Shown here piece after piece: positions 16,730 through 25,487 of a DNA stretch of 41,353 nt. Position numbers and translations under genes: made by a program. Within the stretch, counting starts at the first letter, position 1, and each line of letters starts with the position of its first letter. The stretch comes from Planctomycetaceae bacterium (GTDB taxonomy: Bacteria; Planctomycetota; Planctomycetia; Pirellulales; Thermoguttaceae). A model generated the notes under the pieces. It saw nothing but the letters and a program-made list of their open reading frames with translations, made no database searches and was not told the DNA's origin. The stretch is taken from the NCBI GenBank assembly GCA_012719125.1, contig JAAYAY010000429.1, forward strand, positions 1 through 41,353. Direction: 5' to 3'.

Positions 16730-19129
16730 TTAACGTTTCGTATTTCTTTCGGATTTCGAGATTCGTATTTCGGATTTGCCCTCGCCCCATTTCTTCCACG
16801 CCTCCACCCGCTCGCTCTCGCGCAGATCGCCGGCCTCTGCTTCCTCGCAGCGGGCCACCTTGGGCAGGGCGTCGAGAGCGGACAGGCGGATGCCGTGGCG
16901 ATCGTCGAGCAGACGAATCAACGTGGGGGCGAACTCGGGCAGGGCCAGTTCGCCCATGGCCCGGGCCGCCTGGAGCCGCGTCTCTTCGTCGGCGCTGTAG
17001 GCCAGCCGCTCCAATGCCGCCGGGCCCTCCGATCGGCCGAGACGGGTGAGCGCGGCAGCGGCGGCGATCTGAACCGATTCATATCGCGAGCCCAGAAGTT
17101 GCACGATCGCCTCATGATCCCCGACCTGCCCACACAACCCCAACGCCTCCGCGGCCGAGCACACCACGGACATGCTCGAATCATGGAGGGCGCCGACCAG
17201 AACCGGCACGTGCTGCGGACGCGGATGCCGTGCAAGATGCCGGCAGGCGGCCTGTCGAATTCCGGACGAGCTGTGGCCCGCGGCCGCGTAGACCAGCCGG
17301 AACGTCCGCTCGTCGTCCTCCTCCGCCAGTGCGGCAAGCACGTACTGCCAGACGACGGCGTCGGTTTCGGGTATTACCAGGTCGGCCAGCCGCCGCAGCA
17401 GGAGCGGCGCGGGGCGGCGACGGGCGAAGCGTTCCGGCAACTCGCGGGCGGCTCGTCGGCGAGCCTGAACGTCGCCGCGGCGATACTGTTCGACCGCGGC
17501 GAAGTCCGGCTGGTCGGGGGCAAGCACGTCGACGAAGAGGCTCTCGGGGAGCACGGCGCCACGCTGTTCGACGAGGAATTCGAGCATCCCGAGCAAGTCC
17601 GGCCCGGCGCGGCGGAGAGTTGCCAATGCTTCGGTTCGGACGGCCGGATCGGAGCCTTCGATTTGCAGCGTCTCGAGGGCCGCTACGACTGGCGCAAGCT
17701 GCTGGTCGGTAAAGGACGCCGCAACTGGAGTGTCTTCATGCTTCGCCGCCGCGGCAGCAGTGCTCCGGTCGGCATAGGCCTGCCGGATCCCGTCGAGTGC
17801 CGTAGCACGAGCGGCGGGCGCCTGGCCGAACGGAAAGGCTTCGAGCAGGGGCCGGCCCTCGGGCCAGGTGGCCGAGAGCGTTTCGGCCGCCAGCTTCTGC
17901 GAGCGGTAGGGGCACTTCTCCAGAGCGTCGATCAGCAGCGGCTCGGAGACTTCGGGCGGCCATGTGCCCAGCCCGGCGACGGCCTGGTGCTGCACCTCGG
18001 CACTCGGGTCGTTCAAGAGCTTTTGCGCCAGGGAAGCATTGGGACCGCCGGGCAGGCTCGGCAGGAGTTCGGCCACGGCCAGCCGGACCCGCCACGCCTT
18101 GTCGTTGGCACCTGCTGCGACCAGTTCGGCCTTTCCCAGGTCGGCAAGGGCCCTGAGGGCCGCGATTCGCTCCCCTTCGGCGCCCGTCTCCAAGAGCTGT
18201 TCCAGGTTGGCGACGGCTCGTTCGTCTCGCAGGACGCCCATGGCACGGACGGCCGCGCAGCGAACCTGCAATTCCGGGTCGCTGAGTGCAAAAACCAAGC
18301 GGTCGAACGTCTCCTTCGAAGGGTGCCGTGCCAGGGCCGACACAAGTTGGGCGCGGATCTTCGGATCGGCATGGTGCCGAAGCGAGAGGGCCTGCTCGGG
18401 GAAGACTCCGCCGGAAGACTCCTCCCACACTTCGAGGGCGGCGAGCTTCACGGAATCGTCTCGGGCGTCGAGAGCCGCCGCCAGACGCGGCTCCTGTGCC
18501 GGTCCGGCCTGGCGTCCCAGGGCCCGGATCATCTCGGCATGGACCGCCGGAGAATAGCTGCTGCGAGGCTTGCCGGCTTCGTCGTCGGCGAGACGCCGGA
18601 GCGGTTCGAGCCCACTCGGAATCCGCCCGAGCGTCTCGGCCGCGGCACAGCGCACTTTGACGTCGAGTCGCGAGTTCTCTGTGGCCGTGGCCAGTGCCTC
18701 GACGATGTCGGTTTTGCCGGTCCGTGCCAGCATCACGGCCGCGTTGGCCGCAGTGGTCGGATCGGAGTTCCCGAGATATGGGCGCAGGTCGACTGGGTCC
18801 TCCGGTGTCGCGGAGACGGCCGCATCAAGATCCGGGTAGATCCATCGATAATCCGGCTCCTGGCCGTCGGACGACGGAACGGAGCGGATCCAATGCGGCT
18901 GGGCAATCAGCTCGCCGAACGCATCGTCGGGACAAGCGGCGACGGGAGCCGGGACGGAAGGCGAATCGGCCGATTTGGGCGACGGCGTTTGGCCCGGCCG
19001 TTCGAGCGGGACCACATCGCTTCCGGAGTAGGAGTAACTGGCGGGGGAGGAGCAACCGGCAGCAAGCGACACCAGCACAACGACGAAGACAACGGCCGAG
19101 CGGGTCGATTCACACAAATAAATCGGCAT
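16730..19129 (-). CDS. HEAT-repeat lipoprotein
   Basis: A 799-residue protein with a lipoprotein signal: MPIYLCESTRSAVVFVVVLV then SLAAGCSS (good lipobox). A Pro/Ser linker leads into many HEAT or PBS-lyase-type helical repeats from about residue 110 to the end, for example DPELQVRCAAVRAMGVLRDE, NPRSSYS-type turns and ETRLQAARAMGELALPEF. Such solenoids bind proteins; no enzyme motif is seen. A GTG at 19181-19183 overlapping the previous gene's stop would add 18 residues ahead of the signal; I prefer the ATG because it gives a normal signal, but neither has a good ribosome site. It is the second gene of an operon. The last residues (GKSEIRISKSERNTKR) come from a low-complexity A/T-rich repeat that has run into the gene end. 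Confidence 0.72.
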   Translation of the reverse strand: MPIYLCESTRSAVVFVVVLVSLAAGCSSPASYSYSGSDVVPLERPGQTPSPKSADSPSVPAPVAACPDDAFGELIAQPHWIRSVPSSDGQEPDYRWIYPDLDAAVSATPEDPVDLRPYLGNSDPTTAANAAVMLARTGKTDIVEALATATENSRLDVKVRCAAAETLGRIPSGLEPLRRLADDEAGKPRSSYSPAVHAEMIRALGRQAGPAQEPRLAAALDARDDSVKLAALEVWEESSGGVFPEQALSLRHHADPKIRAQLVSALARHPSKETFDRLVFALSDPELQVRCAAVRAMGVLRDERAVANLEQLLETGAEGERIAALRALADLGKAELVAAGANDKAWRVRLAVAELLPSLPGGPNASLAQKLLNDPSAEVQHQAVAGLGTWPPEVSEPLLIDALEKCPYRSQKLAAETLSATWPEGRPLLEAFPFGQAPAARATALDGIRQAYADRSTAAAAAKHEDTPVAASFTDQQLAPVVAALETLQIEGSDPAVRTEALATLRRAGPDLLGMLEFLVEQRGAVLPESLFVDVLAPDQPDFAAVEQYRRGDVQARRRAARELPERFARRRPAPLLLRRLADLVIPETDAVVWQYVLAALAEEDDERTFRLVYAAAGHSSSGIRQAACRHLARHPRPQHVPVLVGALHDSSMSVVCSAAEALGLCGQVGDHEAIVQLLGSRYESVQIAAAAALTRLGRSEGPAALERLAYSADEETRLQAARAMGELALPEFAPTLIRLLDDRHGIRLSALDALPKVARCEEAEAGDLRESERVEAWKKWGEGKSEIRISKSERNTKR
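16733..16778. repeat. A/T-rich tandem repeat forming the gene's 3' end
   Basis: TTCGTATTTCTTTCGGATTT and TTCGTATTTCGGATTT are two imperfect copies of a unit of about 20 bases, far poorer in G+C than the rest. On the minus strand it encodes SEIRISKSE, a phrase seen at the ends of many ORFs in unrelated bacteria (recalled). It supplies the last 15 or so codons of the HEAT lipoprotein. Confidence 0.6.
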
Positions 19130-19179
19130 GTCGGGCAAATCCATTTGCCAAACCTGGGTGTTCGTCCTCCGCCGGCCTG

Positions 19180-20913
19180 TCACGGAGGGCCTATTGTGGA
19201 GCCCATTTCATATCCGCCATAGGCGGGCTGCACCTGTTCCCGAATCGGCTCGAACTCAGGTGATTCGGGGGCCGGGGGACCGATTTGACTGAGGGCGGCG
19301 GCCAACTCTTGCCGGACTTTGGCAATTGCCTCATCCAAGGCCTTGGCCTGTATGGGCTTATCGTCGTCGCCCTTCTTTTCGATATCCTTGAAGAAATCGT
19401 GGATCGGGTTGGAAAGGCTTTCGACGGCCTTGGTCTTCTGCGGATCGGCGCCGGCAATCATGCTCATGCCGGTGGCTTCGCTCGGGCGGATGGTCTTTGT
19501 CTTCCTGCCCATACCGATCAGTGCGGCCGTCATCCCTTCCTTGAGTCGCCGGCGGACGCGTTCGAGCTCTCGATCCGTCTCGGTCGTGACGGTGGGGGTG
19601 CTCATGCCTCCGTAGCCATAGCCTCCCATATCGTCAGGAGCAACGTCTCCTGCATAGCCATCTCCGCCGCCGCCCTCGGCCATGTAATCTCCCATGTACC
19701 CGCTGGTGGGAGGCTTGACCTCGTTGGATTGCAACTCGTCGCGCAAAGTCTGCCGTTCCCGGTCGCAGAGTTCCACGGCCATCAGGCCGAGGGAATGGAG
19801 GAAGGGATTCATGTCGAGGCCGGGCGCCTTCCGGTAGTCGATGTTCCCAAGAGAGTACGCCGCTTCATAGCGTAGGAACGGCTGGCTATCCGATTCGGAA
19901 ACGATCCCGCGCAGCATGTTCGCGACCCAGTCCTGCTTCGGAGCTCCCTTGATGTCGCCAAACGTCATCGCGGCGACGGCTCGCAACCAGGCCTGCCCCT
20001 CATCGCTACGAACGCGTTCCGATTCCTGTGTCTTCGCCAGATTGGCCAGGTCGCCGAGGACGTCGCGGGGGATTTCGGTGCCGGCCTCCTGCATCAGTCG
20101 GCAATGGCGGCGTATCCCGACGAGTGCGCCCAGGCGGACGGCGTCGATATGCTTCTCATCTGCAACACACTTGCGCAGGAGATCCAACGCCTGGGGCAGC
20201 GGCTTGGGAAACTTAACGCCCATCGCGGGTTCCACCTCGTTCAACTCGCCGATCATCAGGATTGCGTTGTAGCGAGCCGTAGGGGAGAAGTTATTGGCTG
20301 GGTCTACGAAGCCTTTCGTGTAAAGAATCACGAGTGCTTGAAGCTTGTCGTGAGCCTGGTTGGTGCTGCGAGTCGGCTTGTAGCTCGTGGTGAGATCATT
20401 GGCCAACTCGGCTCGATGCTTGGCGACTTCCTCCGGGTGTTCGAGAGATGTCCAGCGGGCCAATGCGTAGTTCCTGTAGTAGTCGTTGAACATCGCCTCC
20501 TTGTCGGCGGGAATCGTACCGTCTCGGAGTATCTTCTGGATCTCCGATCGCGTTCTCTGGTATTCTTTCTGCTTCTCGGGGTCGGGCTGGGGAAGATCCC
20601 TGTAGGACCCGTTCAGACGGGGGGCCGGCCGCTTGGCTGGGACTGTGGGGGAGGCTGCGGCAGGAGAGGCTGCTGGAGCGGGGGTGGCAAGGGCAGGAGA
20701 ATCTGCGGCCGCGGGGGTACCCACGGCAGGAGACGCCGGGGTGGCAGGAGCGGGCGCCGCTTTCTGGGCAGCCGGCGCCGGACCGGCCGGGGCCTGCTGG
20801 GCTCTCGCTCCGACCGTCTGACAAACCAGCAATGCGACCGCCAATCCCAGCCCAAAGGCGAGCGGATACCAGGCGCAGCAACAGACGTGACTCTTCCGGG
20901 AAGCGGAGGACAT
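19180..20913 (-). CDS. Secreted protein with Ala/Pro linker and helical-repeat body
   Basis: A 577-residue protein. After a basic start (MSSASRKSHV) there is a hydrophobic signal or anchor (about 16-34) and then about 85 residues of Ala/Pro/Ser-rich linker. The body is alpha-helical with weak HEAT-like units (ARYNAILMIGELNEV, RYEAAYSLGNIDYRK), a glycine/tyrosine-rich insert near residue 430 (GYMGDYMAEGGGGDGYAG), and a charged helical C-terminus. I do not recognise a named family. An open frame runs back to 21363 but would overlap the divergent HDAC-like gene; ATG 20913 is preceded by GGAG nine bases away and is the better start. Its stop is next to the start of the HEAT lipoprotein, so the two are likely co-expressed and may form one envelope complex. 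Confidence 0.68.
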   Translation of the reverse strand: MSSASRKSHVCCCAWYPLAFGLGLAVALLVCQTVGARAQQAPAGPAPAAQKAAPAPATPASPAVGTPAAADSPALATPAPAASPAAASPTVPAKRPAPRLNGSYRDLPQPDPEKQKEYQRTRSEIQKILRDGTIPADKEAMFNDYYRNYALARWTSLEHPEEVAKHRAELANDLTTSYKPTRSTNQAHDKLQALVILYTKGFVDPANNFSPTARYNAILMIGELNEVEPAMGVKFPKPLPQALDLLRKCVADEKHIDAVRLGALVGIRRHCRLMQEAGTEIPRDVLGDLANLAKTQESERVRSDEGQAWLRAVAAMTFGDIKGAPKQDWVANMLRGIVSESDSQPFLRYEAAYSLGNIDYRKAPGLDMNPFLHSLGLMAVELCDRERQTLRDELQSNEVKPPTSGYMGDYMAEGGGGDGYAGDVAPDDMGGYGYGGMSTPTVTTETDRELERVRRRLKEGMTAALIGMGRKTKTIRPSEATGMSMIAGADPQKTKAVESLSNPIHDFFKDIEKKGDDDKPIQAKALDEAIAKVRQELAAALSQIGPPAPESPEFEPIREQVQPAYGGYEMGSTIGPP

Positions 20914-21158
20914 AGCACAGGCTCCAAAGCCGAACGGCATTGTGAAGTTAGTCAACTTATATGCTAGTCCCCCGATTTCAGGAATGTCAAGTTTTATGCG
21001 CGTTCCCCCCTCGCTGGGCCCGAGTTTGACACCTCGTGTCTCCTGGGCGTACAGTGGGACGTGCAGCGATTGGGAATGCGAAACCGACGTTCGCCGGGAG
21101 ACCTCGGCAAACCGGGTGGATGTGCGAATTCTGGGGGTTATAGCGAGGTACGCCACGC

Positions 21159-22100
21159 ATGACGTTGCTCTACGAAGATCGCCGTTTTCTGGCCCACGAG
21201 ACAGGTGTCCATCCAGAACGAGCGGCACGAATCCGCGGGCTGGACGAGCGGTTGTCGCAGGCCGGTCTGGAGCAGAAGTGCCGCCGGGTCGAGTGGCCGG
21301 AACTCTCCCGGCAACGTCTGTCCCGGGTCCATTCACTGGCGTATGCCGACGAAGTCTGGGCAATGGCCAAATCGGGGGGGGGCGACATGGACGCCGACAC
21401 GGTGGTCAGCCCCGACTCGTATTCCGTGGCTCTGCTGGCGGCGGGGAGCGTGTGCGACGCCACCGAGCGCATTTTGCGGGGAGAGGATTCGCGTGCCTTG
21501 TGCCTCGTGCGGCCTCCGGGGCATCACGCCCTGATGAACCGCGGCATGGGATTCTGCTTGTTCAACAACGTGGCCCTGGCCACGGTAACCGCCATCGACG
21601 AGTTGGACGTCGATCGGGTCCTGATCGTCGACTGGGACATCCATCACGGCAACGGCACCCAGCACACCTTCTGGGAAGATCCGCGAGTGGGATTCCTGTC
21701 GATCCACCGCTTTCCGTTCTATCCGGGCACGGGGCACGAAGACGAGACAGGGGGCGGACGCGGCCTCGGAACGGTGCTGAATCTGCCGGTTGCGTTCGGG
21801 ATCTCGCGTCACGACTACCTGGCCAAGTTCGGCGATGCGCTCGACCGCTTCGCCTCGCAGATCAAGCCGCAACTCGTGTTGATCAGTGCCGGCTTCGACA
21901 CCCATCGGGAAGACCCGGTCGGTAACCTCGGCCTGGAAACCGAAGACTTCACCACTCTGACCAATATGGTCCTGGACGTTGCCGACGCCTATGCGTCAGG
22001 ACGCACGATCAGCGTTCTGGAAGGTGGATACAATCCGCCCGTGCTGGCCGACTGTATCGAGACCCATTTGGCGGAGATGGTCAAGCGCGACGGGCAATAG
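21159..22100 (+). CDS. Histone-deacetylase-family zinc deacetylase
   Basis: A 313-residue protein covering the whole HDAC-like fold of bacterial members (acetoin-utilisation AcuC-like, acetylpolyamine and class II-like). All catalytic landmarks are present: HPERAARI near the start, the His dyad His122-His123 in RPPGHHALMNRG, zinc ligands Asp160 and His162 in DWDIHHGNGTQ and Asp247 in SAGFDTH, and Tyr291 in LEGGYNP. It has no signal peptide, so it acts in the cytoplasm, removing acetyl groups from lysines or from polyamine-like small molecules; sequence alone does not say which. GAGG lies about ten bases before the ATG. It is divergent from the helical-repeat operon (245-base gap) and convergent with the porin gene. 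Confidence 0.88.
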   Translation: MTLLYEDRRFLAHETGVHPERAARIRGLDERLSQAGLEQKCRRVEWPELSRQRLSRVHSLAYADEVWAMAKSGGGDMDADTVVSPDSYSVALLAAGSVCDATERILRGEDSRALCLVRPPGHHALMNRGMGFCLFNNVALATVTAIDELDVDRVLIVDWDIHHGNGTQHTFWEDPRVGFLSIHRFPFYPGTGHEDETGGGRGLGTVLNLPVAFGISRHDYLAKFGDALDRFASQIKPQLVLISAGFDTHREDPVGNLGLETEDFTTLTNMVLDVADAYASGRTISVLEGGYNPPVLADCIETHLAEMVKRDGQ

Positions 22101-22125
22101 TCTTCGCGACGCATTGACAAGAAAC

Positions 22126-22163
22126 AGACGGACCGGCCTGCCGTCGAGGCAGCCGGTCCGTCT
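22126..22163. terminator. Strong bidirectional terminator between HDAC and porin genes
   Basis: AGACGGACCGGC(C)TGCC, a five-base loop and GGCA(G)CCGGTCCGTCT form a stem of about 16 pairs. It is followed by CTTGTCTTT on the + strand and CTGTTTCTTG on the minus strand. It sits 25 bases after one stop codon and about 30 after the other, the expected place for a terminator shared by converging genes. Confidence 0.85.
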
Positions 22164-22194
22164 TGTCTTTCCCTGGTCGCGACTGATTTTTCGT

Positions 22195-23580
22195 CTAGAA
22201 AGCGTACTTTCCGGCGAATTCGATCCGTGTAGAATCGCCCGGACTTCGATCGGTAAACAAGGTTTTCCACTGGCTTACTTCGAGACCCAACAGGAACTTC
22301 TTGGTCACGTCGTAGGTGACGTTGCCCCAGTAGGCATGGTTGTAGAGGCGTCCGTTGGCCGTGATGATGTCGGCGTCGATCGGATCGTCGATCGTGTAAC
22401 CGACGGAGGTATGAAGCCGCGAGGTCAGGTCGTAATAGACGTTGGCCCAGCCGCCGGTGGAGCGAATTTCGTCATTGGTGCCGCCGCAATTGACGCCCTG
22501 GACAATGCCGCCGAGGAACGTCTTGAGGTTGGTGCCGGTGAAGAACTCGCCCTGGAACCCGAGCCGTTCGGTGACGGGCACTTTCAGGTCGGCGTTCAAG
22601 GACCAGGTCTTTCGGGCCGTGTCGTCGGCGCCGGGGAAATCGAACAACACTTCGCCGACATGCCCCGAAACGCCGAAGGCGATCGGAAGATCGTTTCCAA
22701 TCGTGGTCCCGACTCGCATTTCGACGATCGGCCAACCGGCGTGATCTCCGTTGGTCGCTGCGCCGTTGGTGAAATCGTGGCCCGCATCGGTGGCCAAGGC
22801 GCCTTGGAGCTGGAGCTTCCAGGCGTCGGTCAAGGTAAGGTAGCGTTCGTAGCGGAGTTGAGCTCGCCGGTAACCGATGTTGCCCGCACCCCAGAAGACC
22901 GAGTACATCACGCAATTGGGGTTGAGGGGCGCGATCACGTCCCAAGTCTGTCCCATGAGCAGACGGAAGTCGTCGTTCTTGACCTCCCAGTAGGCGTGGC
23001 GCAACAGCACGCCGGGCTTGTTCTCGGTGACAAAGTTTCCCTCGAAGTCGATCTCGACCTTGCCGCCGCTGCTCGCGCAGCAGAAGAAGGGGAGCTTCGG
23101 GCCCGAAACGTCCAGGCCGAGCCGGGTCCCCTTCCCGTTGAAGTGAATCGCGTCTTCGCCTTCTTCGTCGCCGGAGATTGCCCACAGAGTGTAATCGCCC
23201 ATATAGGTCCGCGAAGTCTCGTAGACGGTTTGTCCCCAAAGGATGCCGTAAGGAACGATCTTGAAGTCGCCCTTCGACCACGCGAGCTTCTTCATCTCGG
23301 CGCGGATATCCTCCATGGTCATGTACTCGACCTCGTCTTCCGCGGCCGACTTCGAGACGGTATTGTACTGCGGCCCGCCGACGGGCGGCAGCGGAATGGG
23401 ACGACTCTGGATCTGCCCCAATTCGGCTCGCAGCATCTGGGTTTCCGCCTCGAGCCTCTCCAATCGTTGCTGGAGATCACTATCATCCGGTGCACCTGGT
23501 GCCGTTGCGGGGTACTCGCTGGCCAGGGATTGCCCGGCCAGGAGGAGAACCGCCGCGAGTGTGGGTCCTATGGCTTTCAT
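22195..23580 (-). CDS. Outer-membrane porin with N-terminal coiled coil
   Basis: A 461-residue protein. The signal peptide (MKAIGPTLAAVLLLAGQSLA) is followed by a short coiled coil (LQQRLERLEAETQMLRAELG), which in relatives helps trimer formation or anchors to the wall. From about residue 100 to the end, alternating strands with aromatic girdles (GDFKIVPYGILWGQ, VEIDFEGNFV, FRLLMGQTWDV, ANVYYDLTSRLHTSVGYTID) indicate a beta barrel. It ends EFAGKYAF, with the terminal Phe expected for BAM-dependent barrels. This resembles DcaP-like porins; the solute is unknown. It has a GGGGGAAGAG ribosome site. The leader carries a small ORF and a terminator-like hairpin, so expression may be controlled by attenuation. 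Transcription ends at the shared terminator. Confidence 0.8.
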   Translation of the reverse strand: MKAIGPTLAAVLLLAGQSLASEYPATAPGAPDDSDLQQRLERLEAETQMLRAELGQIQSRPIPLPPVGGPQYNTVSKSAAEDEVEYMTMEDIRAEMKKLAWSKGDFKIVPYGILWGQTVYETSRTYMGDYTLWAISGDEEGEDAIHFNGKGTRLGLDVSGPKLPFFCCASSGGKVEIDFEGNFVTENKPGVLLRHAYWEVKNDDFRLLMGQTWDVIAPLNPNCVMYSVFWGAGNIGYRRAQLRYERYLTLTDAWKLQLQGALATDAGHDFTNGAATNGDHAGWPIVEMRVGTTIGNDLPIAFGVSGHVGEVLFDFPGADDTARKTWSLNADLKVPVTERLGFQGEFFTGTNLKTFLGGIVQGVNCGGTNDEIRSTGGWANVYYDLTSRLHTSVGYTIDDPIDADIITANGRLYNHAYWGNVTYDVTKKFLLGLEVSQWKTLFTDRSPGDSTRIEFAGKYAF

Positions 23581-23657
23581 CGCATCTCTTCCCCCATGGA
23601 ATGTCTGATCGTCGCGAGGAACTGGTCTCTCCGCTTGCCTGTTCCTGCCTCGACGCC

Positions 23658-23679
23658 TGAAAAAACCGCGCTAGCGGTT
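23658..23679 (-). terminator. Intrinsic terminator-like hairpin in the porin leader
   Basis: On the minus strand AACCGC-TAGC-GCGGTT is followed directly by four more T residues (six in a row). This is a textbook intrinsic terminator shape with a perfect 6-bp stem. It lies about 80 bases before the porin ATG and 19 bases after the stop of a short ORF on the same strand, with no other gene ending there. It is therefore either an attenuator in the porin leader or the end of a small RNA. Confidence 0.6.
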
Positions 23680-23698
23680 GTTGGTCGTATCGTCACTG

Positions 23699-23764
23699 CT
23701 ACCACCAGACTTGACAGTTGGAGAAATCGCAAAACGACAGGATTCTCCCATAGAACCACGGCAT
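23699..23764 (-). CDS. Putative 21-residue leader peptide upstream of the porin
   Basis: An ORF of 21 codons plus TAG. It has an AGGAG site six bases before its ATG, better than many full-size genes here. The peptide starts MPWFYGRILSF and ends CQVWW, so it is rich in aromatic residues with two Trp codons directly before the stop. A terminator hairpin begins 19 bases later. This arrangement matches ribosome-stalling attenuators such as those of the trp or tna type. It could also be a chance ORF in a long leader. Conservation would decide; the sequence alone supports it only modestly. The 412 bases between this and glgC show no other feature I can name. Confidence 0.35.
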   Translation of the reverse strand: MPWFYGRILSFCDFSNCQVWW

Positions 23765-24176
23765 TCGAATCTCCTGTATCTGACGCTACAGGCCGACTGC
23801 GACAATCGGCATAGACGGCAACGATTCGCGGAAGAAGGGGGATCCGGGCGACTCGCCGACGACAGAATCGGTGCAGCCGCGCCGGCAGTCAGATTCCTTT
23901 CCTTCGGAGAGAACGATACGACCCGTCGGCCGCCACCGTCACCTCGCCCGCGAGCGGCAGTGAATCTGCCGGTACGGGATCGGAAGGTGTCCGGGATGTG
24001 AGGGGAACAGGCAGCGAGATCGGAGTGCGAAGGTTTGCCGTCGGGAGATTCCCAGGCCCCGCCCCATTCGCTACAATGGGCACGACGTGACCGTCGGGCT
24101 GAGGATCCCATGCCGGTTGCCGGCCCGGGTCGGGCTCTCACGATTTGCTAACCAGAAGAACTGGCCGAGGGAACCT

Positions 24177-25463
24177 ATGAGGAACGTCGCCACCTTGGTA
24201 CTGGGAGGAGGACGCGGTACCCGGCTCTACCCGTTGACGCAGGTCCGATCCAAGCCTGCGGTCCCGGTTGCCGGGAAGTATCGGCTGATCGACATTCCGC
24301 TGTCGAATTGCATCAGCAGCGGGCTGAATCGAATCTACGTTCTCACGCAGTTCAATTCGGTCAGCCTGCACCGCCACATCCGCGCTACCTACTCCTTCGA
24401 CTCCTTTTCCCAAGGGTTCGTCGAGATCCTCGCCGCGCAACAGACGATCGACAACATGGGCTGGTATCAGGGGACGGCCGACGCGGTCCGCCAGAATCTG
24501 CGCTACCTGCGTCAACCGGGGATCGAGTACGTGTTAATCCTGTCCGGCGATCAACTGTATCGCATGGATTTCCAGGAGATGCTGGCCACCCACATCGAGT
24601 CCGGCGCCGACGTGACCATCTCGGCCGTGCCGGTTCTCAGCAGCGAAGCGTCGGGGCTGGGCATCATGCGACTCGACGATACGGGCCGCGTCGTCGGCTT
24701 CCTCGAAAAACCGCAGACCGAAGAGGAACTGGCCCTGGTCCGAACCGATCCGGCATGGATTGACGCCATGGGCATCCAGTCAAACGGGCGAGACTGCCTG
24801 GCGAGCATGGGCATCTATCTGTTCAACCGGCAGGCCCTGCTCGACGTGCTGGAGAAGACGGATTATCAGGACTTCGGCAAGGAGGTCTTCCCCGCGTCGA
24901 TGCGGACCCGCCACGTTCAGGTGCATTTGTTCGACGGTTACTGGGAAGACATTGGAACGATCAAGTCGTTTTTCGAGGCGAACCTGAGTCTTGCCGGCGA
25001 GAAGCCGCCGTTCGACCTGGTGCTGCCCCATCGGCCGATCTATTCGCGAGCACGATTCCTGCCGCCGTCGCGGATCGACGGCGCCGCGGTCAAACGCAGC
25101 CTGATCGCCGACGGGTGCCAGATCCAGGAAGGGGCCGTTATCGAGAACAGCGTGATCGGCTTGCGCTGCCTCATCGGACGCGACGCGGTGATTCGCAATT
25201 CGATCGTGATGGGCAACGATTTCTACGAGATGCCCGAAGGAATGAACGGGAACGGCTCCGAACCGACGCCCCCCTTGGGAATCGGGCCGGGCACCCATGT
25301 CGAAGGCGCCATCATCGACAAGAACTGCCGCATCGGATCAGGCGTTCGCATCATGAACGCCGAGGGCATCGAAAACTCGGACGAAGACCCCTTCGGGATG
25401 ATCCGCGACGGAATCGTGTGCGTGCCCAAGGGGACGACCCTGCCCGACGGCTGGTCGCGATAA
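24177..25463 (+). CDS. glgC: Glucose-1-phosphate adenylyltransferase
   Basis: A 428-residue protein, the usual length for ADP-glucose pyrophosphorylase. It makes ADP-glucose from glucose-1-phosphate and ATP, the committed step of bacterial glycogen synthesis, in the cytoplasm. The N-terminal nucleotidyltransferase domain shows GGGRGTRLYPLTQVRSKPAV, then RLIDIPLSNCISSG, the ATP/metal site ILSGDQLYRMD, GFLEKPQTEEE with the sugar-phosphate lysine, and YWEDIGTIKSFFEANL. From about residue 300 the left-handed beta-helix domain follows (SVIGLRCLIGRDAVIRNSIV). The start MRNVATLVLG has GAGG eight bases upstream; an in-frame codon 90 bases earlier adds unrelated residues. It is divergent from the porin and followed 24 bases later by a small gene that may be co-transcribed. 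Confidence 0.95.
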   Translation: MRNVATLVLGGGRGTRLYPLTQVRSKPAVPVAGKYRLIDIPLSNCISSGLNRIYVLTQFNSVSLHRHIRATYSFDSFSQGFVEILAAQQTIDNMGWYQGTADAVRQNLRYLRQPGIEYVLILSGDQLYRMDFQEMLATHIESGADVTISAVPVLSSEASGLGIMRLDDTGRVVGFLEKPQTEEELALVRTDPAWIDAMGIQSNGRDCLASMGIYLFNRQALLDVLEKTDYQDFGKEVFPASMRTRHVQVHLFDGYWEDIGTIKSFFEANLSLAGEKPPFDLVLPHRPIYSRARFLPPSRIDGAAVKRSLIADGCQIQEGAVIENSVIGLRCLIGRDAVIRNSIVMGNDFYEMPEGMNGNGSEPTPPLGIGPGTHVEGAIIDKNCRIGSGVRIMNAEGIENSDEDPFGMIRDGIVCVPKGTTLPDGWSR

Positions 25464-25487
25464 TGCACGTGATGCTGGGGGAGACGA

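Noticed and set aside
16895-19222. Plus-strand ORF of 775 codons opposite the HEAT lipoprotein
   Set aside because: Same reason: the opposite strand has regular HEAT repeats and a lipoprotein signal; this one is low-complexity shadow.
20914-21363. N-terminal extension of the helical-repeat gene by 150 codons
   Set aside because: It overlaps the start of the well-supported HDAC-family gene on the other strand and has no protein-like content; a start with GGAG exists at 20913.
23671-24141. Minus-strand ORF of 156 codons between porin and glgC
   Set aside because: Arg/Ser/Pro-rich translation without a domain, no ribosome site, and it ends inside the terminator-like hairpin. The short ORF in another frame has better start signals.
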